A stretch of 64,000 bases of DNA. Origin: JACDER01 sp963717765. Its GTDB lineage: Bacteria; Actinomycetota; Thermoleophilia; Gaiellales; Gaiellaceae. The position numbers were made by a program, and so were the translations under genes. This document shows, in pieces, positions 38,728 to 45,489 of this stretch (position 1 is its first letter; each line of letters opens with the position of its first letter). The stretch is from positions 124,001 to 188,000 of the forward strand of contig CAVQWX010000001.1 in the NCBI GenBank assembly GCA_963717765.1, written 5' to 3'. The notes below the pieces were generated by a model. That model was given only the letters and a program-made list of their open reading frames with translations, was not told the DNA's origin and ran no database searches.

Positions 38728-38774
38728 GCGGTTTCCTAAACCGCGTGCGCAAGTTCGATTCTTGCCGGGGGGCA
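38728..38774 (+). repeat. 3' half of a tRNA-Arg(CCT), attachment-site remnant
   Basis: Anticodon stem-loop GCGGT-TTCCTAA-ACCGC, variable GTGC, T arm GCAAG-TTCGATT-CTTGC, acceptor strand CGGGGGG then CA. No 5' half with CCCCCCG and a D arm lies upstream. Preceded by CCTGCAAATCG, reminiscent of the CCTGCAAAAC centre of the Lys att blocks. It marks a second attachment-site type inside segment 4, 88 bp upstream of att block D. Confidence 0.65.
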
Positions 38775-38861
38775 GCATCCGCTTGTCTAGGGCCAAATCG
38801 CGCATCTGACACGCGGTGCGCCGGAGCCAGGATCGAGACTGGACGAGTTGACTGCCGAGGT

Positions 38862-39019
38862 GACAGCAAAGTGGCAGCGAGACCGGCCGAGACAGGCCGA
38901 GATGCGCGGAGTGCCGACGGCGCGATTTCCCTGCAAAACTCGGACAGGCCGAGACAGACCGAGACCCGGTGACGGTTCTCTAAATCCCAAGATCGAAGGT
39001 TCGAATCCTTCACGGCCCA
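38862..39019 (+). repeat. att block D: arm repeats plus tRNA-Lys 3' half
   Basis: 158 bp: GTGACAGCAAAGTGGCAGCG (period 11), CCGGCCGAGACAGGCCGAGA, a TTTCCCTGCAAAACTCGGAC centre, CAGGCCGAGACAGACCGAGA, GTGACGGTTCT, core at 38978-39019 with two mismatches to the tRNA (CTCTAAATCCCAAGATCG). It ends segment 4. Confidence 0.85.
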
Positions 39020-39183
39020 TCACAGCGCACGGCCAGGTTCGTCAAAGGGGTCGATGGTCGTCATCGCGCTGGAGCAAGGCGGCGCGGTCGCGCTACGGCA
39101 TGTGCCTATTGATCCACTCGACCAGCTGTGTAAGCCTTGCAGCTTGGGGAGAGATGGTGGCTTGGGTCAGCGGAGGTGAAGCG

Positions 39184-40350
39184 GTGATTCGTCCAGTTTT
39201 CTTTGCGACGGAAGCCTGTGTCGCCGTGGCCATACTCGCGGCCTCGCCAGGCGCTTCGGGCGGCACCACCCCGCTCGCGCGCGGCGACGCGTTGGTAGCG
39301 ACGACGAAGGATTGGATCATGCGCGCTCCCGACTCGCTCGGGACGCAGGCAGATCTCGAGTTGAACGCGACGGCGGTTCAGATCTGCACCGACGAGATCC
39401 ACAAGCTCGTCGGCCATCGGCCACCCTCGCCCGACCGCTTTTCCTGGACCTTCCTGATCGCCGGCAACGACGCGCCTCAGTACACGGCCGCGTCCACGCA
39501 GGGAATCGTCACGCAGGTGCACAGCGACTACCGACTCGTTTCCGACGAATCCCGGGAGTTTCGAGAGAGAGTGGTCAGCGAGGGCCTCTGTTTCGGGCCG
39601 CACGAGGTTACCCACGTGCTGACTTCGGACGGCTGGGGCACCCGCTGGGCGACGGAGGGTCTGGCCCAGCTGACCGACTACTTGTTCGGCGAGGCAGATT
39701 GGCACTGCTGCTCGTCCCCTCGACCGCGCTCTCTCACCTGCAGCGAGAGCGGGTTCCAGTTCGGGCAGGAGTTCCATCCGTACTCCGATCTGAGCAACTT
39801 CGTCCCCTCGATCGATTCGTACAACACCGCAGCGTGCTTCTGGGTCGAGGTGCTCGAGCGTGGCGGCCTGCCGGCAATCCGCCGGGCGCTCGCGAGCATC
39901 CGGGTCGACCCGCCGGCCACGAGTGGTGACCTCGTCGTCCGCAACGTCGGCCCTGCGGTCGGCGGAGATCTGCGCCCCATCGCGAAGCGCTACGGCTTCA
40001 GCGATGACGACCTCGCTGCCCGCCCGCACCCACTTGCTCCGGCGACACCCAGCTGCCGAGCCGGGACGACGGCAGACGGAGAGGTCGGCGTCGGGACGGT
40101 CGGAAGGGACACGCTCCGCGGCACCCCGGGGAAGGACTTCCTTTGCGGGCTCGCAGGAAATGACCGAATCGTTGGCGGTGGTGGAGAAGACGTGCTGCAA
40201 GGTGGCGCTGGCGCGGACGTGATCCTCGCGCGTGACGGGCGCCGCGACCTCGTCGACTGCGGCGCTGGGCGAGACACGGTCCAGGCGGACAGAGTCGATC
40301 GCCTCGCGTCCTGCGAGAGAATCAAGCGATCTCGGCGCCAAGCGCCGTGA
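39184..40350 (+). CDS. Secreted zinc metallopeptidase (HExxH) with RTX-like calcium-binding C-terminus
   Basis: GTG at 39184, preceded by GGAGGTGA; 388 residues. Signal-like N-terminus VIRPVFFATEACVAVAILAA. The catalytic core is FGPHEVTHVLTSDGWGTRWA followed by TEGLAQL: HEVTH is an HExxH zinc site and the downstream Glu in ATEGLAQ fits a gluzincin (peptidase MA-like) third ligand. C-terminal nonapeptide-like repeats GRDTLRGTPGKDFLCGLAGN and GGGGEDVLQGGAGADVILAR are of the RTX/haemolysin type. It is the sole gene of segment 5, intact and with its own ribosome site. The target is unknown. Confidence 0.78.
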   Translation: MIRPVFFATEACVAVAILAASPGASGGTTPLARGDALVATTKDWIMRAPDSLGTQADLELNATAVQICTDEIHKLVGHRPPSPDRFSWTFLIAGNDAPQYTAASTQGIVTQVHSDYRLVSDESREFRERVVSEGLCFGPHEVTHVLTSDGWGTRWATEGLAQLTDYLFGEADWHCCSSPRPRSLTCSESGFQFGQEFHPYSDLSNFVPSIDSYNTAACFWVEVLERGGLPAIRRALASIRVDPPATSGDLVVRNVGPAVGGDLRPIAKRYGFSDDDLAARPHPLAPATPSCRAGTTADGEVGVGTVGRDTLRGTPGKDFLCGLAGNDRIVGGGGEDVLQGGAGADVILARDGRRDLVDCGAGRDTVQADRVDRLASCERIKRSRRQAP

Positions 40351-40510
40351 GCTTCATATCGAGCCTTCCGTGAGGTTGTGAATCGCCGCTGCCCGCTGTG
40401 CAACGCGAACCCGCTGCTCGACCCGGCTGCTGCGTCCTACGCGACCGTCAGTCGACGGTCTCTGCCGAGCGGTTGTAGCTGCCAAGGCAGCTGACTGGGT
40501 GGCGCGAGAG

Positions 40511-40670
40511 GTGACAGCGAAGTGGCAGCGAGACAGACCGAGACAGACCGAGACGCGAGCAGCCCCACGACCGCGACCTCCCTGCAAAACCCAGACCAGC
40601 CGAGACAGACCGAGATCACGGGACGGTTCTCTCAATCCCAAGGTCGAAGGTTCGAATCCTTCACGGCCCA
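40511..40670 (+). repeat. att block E: arm repeats plus tRNA-Lys 3' half
   Basis: 160 bp: GTGACAGCGAAGTGGCAGCG (period 11), GACAGACCGAGACAGACCGA, a CTCCCTGCAAAACCCAGACC centre, CGAGACAGACCGAGATCACG, GGACGGTTCT, core at 40629-40670 with one mismatch (CTCTCAATCCC). It is the last tRNA-Lys fragment in the window and ends segment 5. Confidence 0.88.
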
Positions 40671-40729
40671 TCTACGAATGGCCTGCTCAACGCGATTTTC
40701 GCTCGAGGCGCTGGGACCGATCCGGGGCA

Positions 40730-40960
40730 TGGGCAAACAAGGGGGCAAACAGGCCGTGAACAAGGACGGCAATCCGGCCAATCTCGTCGCGGCTCACCCC
40801 AGGAAATCCGCACCGGCTCGCACACGGCGCCTACTCCGCTCGCGTCCAGGAGCCGCGCGCCCGGGAGATCGCCGAGTTGATCATGCAGGAGCCCTGGGCC
40901 GCGGACGTTGAACAGCTCGGCGCCGCCGAGATCGGGCGGCTGCTGTCTCGGGCATCCTCG
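40730..40960 (+). pseudogene. Second, frameshifted copy of the HGxYS-type element protein
   Basis: Starts MGKQGGKQAVNKDGNPANLV then AAHP in one frame, and after a shift near 40810 continues HGAYSARVQEPRAREIAELI and DVEQLGAAEIGRLLSRAS. This aligns over its length with 18558-18765 (NLVAAHP/TLVAAHP, HGxYSxR, RAREIA, AAEIG). It sits 60 bp behind att block E together with the paired repeat GGGCAAAC x2 at 40732-40751, which suggests the left end of a sixth, otherwise lost, element. Confidence 0.5.
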
Positions 40961-41109
40961 CGGCGATGTTCTCCGGCTCCGTGGACATCGCCAAGCAGTA
41001 CCCGCTGACGGCACGTGAGTCGACAAGAGCGCCCGATCTGGCCATGAAAAGGCCGCGAGCCACGCGAAGTACGCGGACGTCGCCGTAGTAGAGTGCACAA
41101 ACTTCTTGA

Positions 41110-42414
41110 ATGGCTATCGGCGAAAATGTGACGGAAGAGCCGGTTGACGGAGTGTCGGGGCATCGCGGGCGGCTGCTAGCGGTTCTCATCACGGTACTGA
41201 GCGCGGTGGCGTGCATATCGACCTCGGCGCAGGCGCGGACTGCGGCCGACCCCACCCACCATGCGGCGAGGATCGATTTCACGGGGGTCGCGGCGTCGGT
41301 GCTCTCGCGCCCGGGTGCGGTGCGGGGCACAGACGGGCGCTTCCACATCGCGTATGAGCTCGTGCTGACGGGGGCGACGCGGTTCACGGTCGAAGTCGAG
41401 CGAGTCGAGGTTCGCGATGCCAGAACTCACCGAGTACTGCTCTCGCTTGCCGGACCTGAACTGCTCTCGAGGATGAATCCCGTCGCGGACACGCCGGCCG
41501 GAGTGCCGCCCGAGTATCTGCCGCCGAGTCCCTCGGCGACGCTGCTGCCCCCTTCCGGTTCAGCGGTTGTCTGGCTCGACGTGCAGGTACCAAGGAGGAC
41601 TTCCCTGCCCCGCGTCCTCGAACACCGCGTTCTCGCCTCGACCCGCCCCGCACCGGGCGGCCAATCCTTCGAGTTTTCAGGCTTGGTCGGTCGCGTCTCG
41701 CTGCGGAAAGAAGAGCCGTTACGGCTCGGTCCGGTCGTGCGCGGTGGCATTTGGGTAGCAGTCGAGGGGTGCTGCGACTACCCCACACATCATCGTCGCG
41801 GCCTGCTCGTCGTGGATGGCACCCAGGTCGTCCCCCAACGCTTCGCCATTGATTGGATGATGCTCGATCAGCAGCATCGGGCCTGGGTTGGAGACCCGGC
41901 CCGCCTGTCCAGCTACTTCAGCTACGGTCAGCCCCTGATCGCCGCTGCTGCTGGAAGGGTGGTGATCGCGCGCGACGGCGTTGCCGACAACACGCCGCCG
42001 AACGAGCCACCAGCGCCGGCGGTCGAGGGGCTCCCCGGCAATCGCGTGGTGCTACGCGTCGGGCCAGGGATCTACCTCCTCTACGCGCACCTGGCTCGGG
42101 GCTCGGTACGGGTCCGCGTCGGACAACGCGTTCGCCGCGGCCAGGTGCTGGGGCGGCTCGGTAACAGCGGCGCCTCGGCCACGCCGCACCTCCACATGCA
42201 AGTCCAGGTCGGACGTAGCTTCCTCAGTGACGGCCTGCGGTTCGTCTTCGACCGCGTCCAGTTCCTGGGCCAGATCACCGATACGTTCTGGGACGGAGAC
42301 CTCGGTCAGCGGCCCAATGGCCAACTGACGTTTGCCCCAGCCCGCGGGTCAGGTACGCGCCGCAGTGAGATGCCACTGGATCTCAATGTCGTGCGACTTC
42401 CGCCCGTACCTTAG
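41110..42414 (+). CDS. Secreted M23-family peptidase-like protein
   Basis: A 434-residue protein with an N-terminal hydrophobic segment at about 20-42 (LLAVLITVLSAVACISTSAQ). A beta-rich domain (about 50-235) is followed by an M23 domain (about 240-390): RFAIDWMML, FSYGQPLIAAAAGRVVIARD, YAHLARGSVRVRVGQRVRRG, GNSGASATPHLHMQVQ. The HLHxQ metal motif is kept, while the first motif reads QRFAIDW instead of the usual HxGxD, so the first zinc His is replaced by Arg/Phe and catalysis is uncertain. It may act as a peptidoglycan-binding or regulatory LytM protein. First gene right of the array. Confidence 0.8.
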   Translation: MAIGENVTEEPVDGVSGHRGRLLAVLITVLSAVACISTSAQARTAADPTHHAARIDFTGVAASVLSRPGAVRGTDGRFHIAYELVLTGATRFTVEVERVEVRDARTHRVLLSLAGPELLSRMNPVADTPAGVPPEYLPPSPSATLLPPSGSAVVWLDVQVPRRTSLPRVLEHRVLASTRPAPGGQSFEFSGLVGRVSLRKEEPLRLGPVVRGGIWVAVEGCCDYPTHHRRGLLVVDGTQVVPQRFAIDWMMLDQQHRAWVGDPARLSSYFSYGQPLIAAAAGRVVIARDGVADNTPPNEPPAPAVEGLPGNRVVLRVGPGIYLLYAHLARGSVRVRVGQRVRRGQVLGRLGNSGASATPHLHMQVQVGRSFLSDGLRFVFDRVQFLGQITDTFWDGDLGQRPNGQLTFAPARGSGTRRSEMPLDLNVVRLPPVP

Positions 42415-42574
42415 CGCCTAACCTGACAACACCCCGCGGAACCCGAACTGCGCGGGAGGTCACTTGCCTTCGACCCGTCCTTCGTCGCGGCTCGCGCACA
42501 GGGTCAGGCGCTCTCGATCGAAGAGGCCGTGGCGTGACCGTCACGGAAACGTCCGGTCTCTTACGAGACGTGGT

Positions 42575-42623
42575 GCGAACCAATTCCCACGCTCCGCGGG
42601 GCGAAATTGCGCCATTGGTTCGC
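42575..42623. promoter_or_regulatory. Inverted repeat GCGAACCAAT / ATTGGTTCGC
   Basis: Perfect 10-bp arms (42575-42584, 42614-42623) with a 29-nt spacer in the 287-bp gap before the collagen-like gene. It could be an operator or leader hairpin. The remainder of 42415-42574 shows no gene. Confidence 0.45.
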
Positions 42624-42634
42624 GGTAAGCGTTG

Positions 42635-42656
42635 TGTAAAGCAGGTTTGCTTTACA
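42635..42656. promoter_or_regulatory. Palindrome TGTAAAGCA-GGTT-TGCTTTACA
   Basis: Perfect 9-bp arms with a 4-nt loop, AT-rich, 45 bp upstream of the collagen-like start. The symmetry and position suggest a repressor operator overlapping the promoter; TTTACA within the right arm could also be part of a promoter element. Confidence 0.5.
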
Positions 42657-42701
42657 TCGTAGTCCGGTACATCTCAAAGTATCCAAACGGAAGGGATCCA
42701 A

Positions 42702-43412
42702 ATGACAAGCACAAAGCTGAAGACCGTCGCGGGACTCGTAGTCGCGGCGGCCGCGGGGTCGGCGTTTGCGGTCAGCGGCGCGACGGCCGCGCACGGGATC
42801 AACGGGCGCGCGATCCGGAATCACTCGATTCCACTGGTCAAGCTGACCTACGGTGCGCAGAAGATCCTGCGTAAAGGCAAGGCTGGGGCTATCGGGCGCG
42901 CGGGGCCGGCAGGGCCGCAGGGTCAGGCAGGACCGCGAGGGCCGGCGGGGCCGCAAGGGCCGGCAGGGCCGTCAGGCCCCGCGGGAAAGCAAGGCTCAGC
43001 AGGGAGCCCCGGGATCACCGGCGCTATGGGCCCCGCAGGACCGCCAGGTCGCACCGGACTCGCGGGACCGCCGGGGAAGCAGGGCGTGCCAGGACCGCCG
43101 GGGGCCGCCGGCCCGCGCGGTGCATCCGGACGCCCCGCGGTGGCCGTGTACGCGCACGTGGCGAAGGACGGACAGGTCCTGGCCGATTCCAAGAACCTCG
43201 GGCAGAGCAACCTCAGCAAGCTCGCGACGGGCACCTACTGCATGCACCGCATCGTGCCGTCGCTGGACAACGCCGTGGTGAGCGTCGCGTGGGGCACCGG
43301 CGCAACGAGCGCCGTTGTGCGCGGCGCGACGTCGAGCTGTCGGTTCACGATCTACACGCTGAATAAAAAGGGAGCTCGCGTCGACAGCCCGTTCTTCGTC
43401 CAGGTCATGTAA
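42702..43412 (+). CDS. Secreted collagen-like (Gly-X-Y) protein
   Basis: A 236-residue protein; ribosome site GGAAGGGA before ATG 42702. Signal-type N-terminus TVAGLVVAAAAGSAFAVSGA; a short region GINGRAIRNHSIPLVKLTYG resembling the repeat ahead of collagen stems in actinobacteria; then about 30 uninterrupted Gly-X-Y triplets (GPAGPQGQAGPRGPAGPQGP...), and a C-terminal globular domain of about 85 residues with two cysteines (TYCMHRI, SSCRFTI). Bacterial collagen-like proteins form trimeric surface stalks. Two inverted repeats precede the gene. Confidence 0.85.
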   Translation: MTSTKLKTVAGLVVAAAAGSAFAVSGATAAHGINGRAIRNHSIPLVKLTYGAQKILRKGKAGAIGRAGPAGPQGQAGPRGPAGPQGPAGPSGPAGKQGSAGSPGITGAMGPAGPPGRTGLAGPPGKQGVPGPPGAAGPRGASGRPAVAVYAHVAKDGQVLADSKNLGQSNLSKLATGTYCMHRIVPSLDNAVVSVAWGTGATSAVVRGATSSCRFTIYTLNKKGARVDSPFFVQVM

Positions 43413-43571
43413 CTCGCCGGGAGGCAACTCTCGACTACGACGGTGAAGCGGACGACGTTCACCCGCCGGCCTTGGGGCAGCGTCGGAGCGCGTCGTCCGC
43501 CTCCACCGGTGCAGTAAGCGCCACCAGCGTTCGCGGCGGTGACTGGCGCGCGCTCGCCTGGGAGCTCGCCG

Positions 43572-43835
43572 CTACTGGTCGGGGTGGCGCGCGATGTCCA
43601 TCAGGACCTGCGCCCGGGCGACGGGATCGAGATCGTCGAGCGTGGAGCGAACCGCTCCCTCGGCGGCCTCGATCTTCTCTGCGCGCTCCGCGAGCTTCTC
43701 CCGTGTGTAGAGCGCGCCGCCCGCGACCGCTGCGCCAAGTCCGAGCACCCGGAGGATTCTCGAGTGGAGGATCCAACTGAGCAGGAAGGCGAGGAGCCCT
43801 CCAGCACCGACCGCCATTGCGGTTCGTTCACCCAC
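43572..43835 (-). CDS. Small membrane protein, unknown
   Basis: An 87-residue protein with hydrophobic segments at about 5-22 (AMAVGAGGLLAFLLSWIL) and 28-44 (LRVLGLGAAVAGGALYTREK), then a charged helix (LAERAEKIEAAEGAVRSTLD) and tail DPVARAQVLMDIARHPDQ. The composition is typical of real small actinobacterial membrane proteins; no family named. It stands alone between convergent and divergent neighbours. Confidence 0.6.
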   Translation of the reverse strand: MGERTAMAVGAGGLLAFLLSWILHSRILRVLGLGAAVAGGALYTREKLAERAEKIEAAEGAVRSTLDDLDPVARAQVLMDIARHPDQ

Positions 43836-43909
43836 TGAACCGGCACCGATCTGACTCTCTCACGCTGACGGACTCTACCCCTCACAGCTCTCTCCTTGAT
43901 GATTCAGCC

Positions 43910-44494
43910 ATGCCTCAACAGATCCTGAACACCGAGCGGATTACACTCGTGCCTCTCGCCGACGAGCACTTCGAGTGGGAGGTCGAGCTCGACGCGGATC
44001 CGGAGGTGATGCGCTACCTCAGCGGTCGGGCGAGTACACGCGAGGAGGTCGAGGCCGTCCACGCGCGACGGATGGCAGCCGCGCAAAAGCGGGACGGACT
44101 CGGCTTCTGGGTTGGCCTGGCCAACAACGAGTTCGTCGGCTGGTGGGCCCTTCAGCCCGCTCACGGCCCCGACCAGCCCGATGATCCGGCAGTGGCCGAT
44201 CTGGGCTACCGGTTGCAGCGACGTCACTGGGGCGAGGGGCTCGCCTCGGAGGGGGCGTGGGAGCTGGTGCGCTACGGCTTCGAACACGTCGGGCTCGACA
44301 GAATCATCGCCCAGACGCTCGCCGTCAACGCCCGCTCGCGGGGCGTGATGGAGCGGCTTGGTTTCAGCTATGTGCGGGCCTTTCCCAGCTCGATGACCGT
44401 GCCCGTGGAGGGCGTCGAGGAGGGCGAAGTCGAGTACGAGATGACGCGAGAACAGTGGGAGCGCCGTACAACCGAGCTTGGAAGGTTGGGGTAA
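43910..44494 (+). CDS. GNAT-family N-acetyltransferase (RimJ/RimL type)
   Basis: A 194-residue protein from ATG 43910. Starts LNTERITLVPLADEHFEWEV, contains GLGFWVGLANNEFVGWWALQ, the acetyl-CoA loop region YRLQRRHWGEGLASEGAWEL, and NARSRGVMERLGFSYVRAFP, the standard RimJ/RimL order. It transfers acetyl from acetyl-CoA to an amine (protein N-terminus, antibiotic or metabolite); the substrate is not predictable. The frame is open 93 nt further upstream, but the family N-terminus begins at 43910. Confidence 0.88.
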   Translation: MPQQILNTERITLVPLADEHFEWEVELDADPEVMRYLSGRASTREEVEAVHARRMAAAQKRDGLGFWVGLANNEFVGWWALQPAHGPDQPDDPAVADLGYRLQRRHWGEGLASEGAWELVRYGFEHVGLDRIIAQTLAVNARSRGVMERLGFSYVRAFPSSMTVPVEGVEEGEVEYEMTREQWERRTTELGRLG

Positions 44495-44558
44495 TCGGCA
44501 CGGCCGGTATTACCGCGGGTTGTCGGGGCGGTGGCGGAAGCGCTGTACGCTTGCTTGC

Positions 44559-44768
44559 ATGATCCCTTGGATCATCATGGCAGTGGTCGCTGTACCGCTC
44601 GTGGTAATCGCCTTTATGGCCATGCGTCGCAAAACGGCTGCGGGCGAGCTTCCGGCCGGTGACGATGCGGAAGCGCTAACGGAGAAGGAGTTCGCAGAGG
44701 CCGAGGCTTACGAGGCGAAATGGCGCGAAGAGGACAAGAAGAGGTTTCACCAGGAACGCTTGCCCTAG
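44559..44768 (+). CDS. Small single-span membrane protein
   Basis: A 69-residue protein: MIPWIIMAVVAVPLVVIAFM is one membrane helix, followed by a basic stop-transfer (MRRK) and an acidic/coiled tail (LTEKEFAEAEAYEAKWREED) ending HQERLP. No family named. The stop overlaps the convergent cupin gene by 4 nt. Confidence 0.6.
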   Translation: MIPWIIMAVVAVPLVVIAFMAMRRKTAAGELPAGDDAEALTEKEFAEAEAYEAKWREEDKKRFHQERLP

Positions 44769-45154
44769 TCGGGCCGCTCGCGATTGCTCGCCGGCCGATC
44801 CTTCAGCTCGACCATGATCACGCGGAGCTCGGTCTCGCCCACGTTCTCGAGGGAGTGTGGGGGCAGCGGCCCCGACCATAGTGCGGCTGCCGCTCGGGGC
44901 GGGCCGTTCACTCGAGTGTCCCGCGTCACGCGTCCGTCGCCGTCGTAGCGAACGAAGTCGGCGCTACTCAGCACGTACTGAACGTTCGGCCAGCGGTGCG
45001 TGTGTACGGGCGTCGAATCGCCGGGCTCGATCCGTGTCTCGAGCACCCTGACGCGTTCGTTCTCGAGGAGCACGTGATGGTGCGCCGGTGCGGCTGCGAC
45101 CGCATCGAGCTCGTCCGACCACTCCCACCGTTGCTCGTTCAGATCTGAGGTCAC
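44765..45154 (-). CDS. Cupin-domain protein
   Basis: GTG at 45154; 129 residues. Cupin motif 1 is IEPGDSTPVHTHRWPNVQYV (metal-type His pair HTH), motif 2 PLPPHSLENVGETELRVIMV. The single-domain fold is small, and the histidines suggest a metal site. A role as a small-molecule-binding protein or simple dioxygenase is open. Confidence 0.8.
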   Translation of the reverse strand: MTSDLNEQRWEWSDELDAVAAAPAHHHVLLENERVRVLETRIEPGDSTPVHTHRWPNVQYVLSSADFVRYDGDGRVTRDTRVNGPPRAAAALWSGPLPPHSLENVGETELRVIMVELKDRPASNRERPD

Positions 45155-45354
45155 CGTGTACTTCCAGGTTTCCGGAAGTTCTCGGACGATCTTACTCGCG
45201 TCCCGAGGGTCCCTTGGGCTCGAAGGCTCGCGGACCGGTGGAGGGGTCTGGCGGAACCGGGAGGTTTCCCCAGCATGTCCGCAGTCCCCGAGTTAGGCTG
45301 ACCGACCGGAGACCACGGGCAGGCGGGGAGAGATGTCATGACACGAACGAACGC

Positions 45355-45489
45355 GTGGCATACGGGGCTCAGAACGATCCGAACGAGACGAACGGCGCGA
45401 GCGTCCACACCGAGGACGTCGAGTTCGACCAGATACCGCTCGCGGCGAAGATCACGGTCAACGAGAATCCGCTCGCCCTCTTTCGCTGA
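45355..45489 (+). CDS. Possible short ORF coupled to the LigD polymerase gene
   Basis: A 44-residue frame (GTG 45355) reading VAYGAQNDPNETNGASVHTE then DVEFDQIPLAAKITVNENPL, with its TGA sharing a base with the next gene's ATG (TGATG). The translation looks protein-like, and a better ribosome site (GGGGAGAG) precedes ATG 45338 in another frame, so the true gene may be frameshifted or longer. The rest of 45155-45354 holds nothing recognisable. Confidence 0.3.
   Translation: MAYGAQNDPNETNGASVHTEDVEFDQIPLAAKITVNENPLALFR

Larger units (their letters stand above)
18133..40670 (+). mobile_element. Tandem array of integrated elements at tRNA-Lys(CTT)
   Basis: An intact tRNA-Lys is followed by five same-orientation copies of its 3' half (ends at 21330, 29657, 34036, 39019 and 40670). 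Each copy is the end of a 158-160 bp block of direct repeats. The blocks delimit segments 18206-21170, 21331-29498, 29658-33876, 34037-38861 and 39020-40510. Tyrosine integrases commonly recombine at tRNA 3' ends, restoring the tRNA and leaving a displaced 3' fragment at the far end, so repeated insertions at the same site leave such a ladder. No intact integrase remains; one N-terminal fragment (18765-19025) does. Cargo is mostly defence-like, transport or secreted genes, many broken. Mobility today would need an integrase in trans. Confidence 0.82.

Noticed and set aside
38651..39013. Minus-strand peptide with PRQESNLRTRFRKP
   Set aside because: Antisense translation of the tRNA-Arg 3' fragment, a common spurious annotation.
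42890..43130. Repetitive GGC-rich stretch resembling a tandem repeat or CRISPR-like array
   Set aside because: It encodes uninterrupted Gly-X-Y collagen triplets; repeat units are not separated by spacers.
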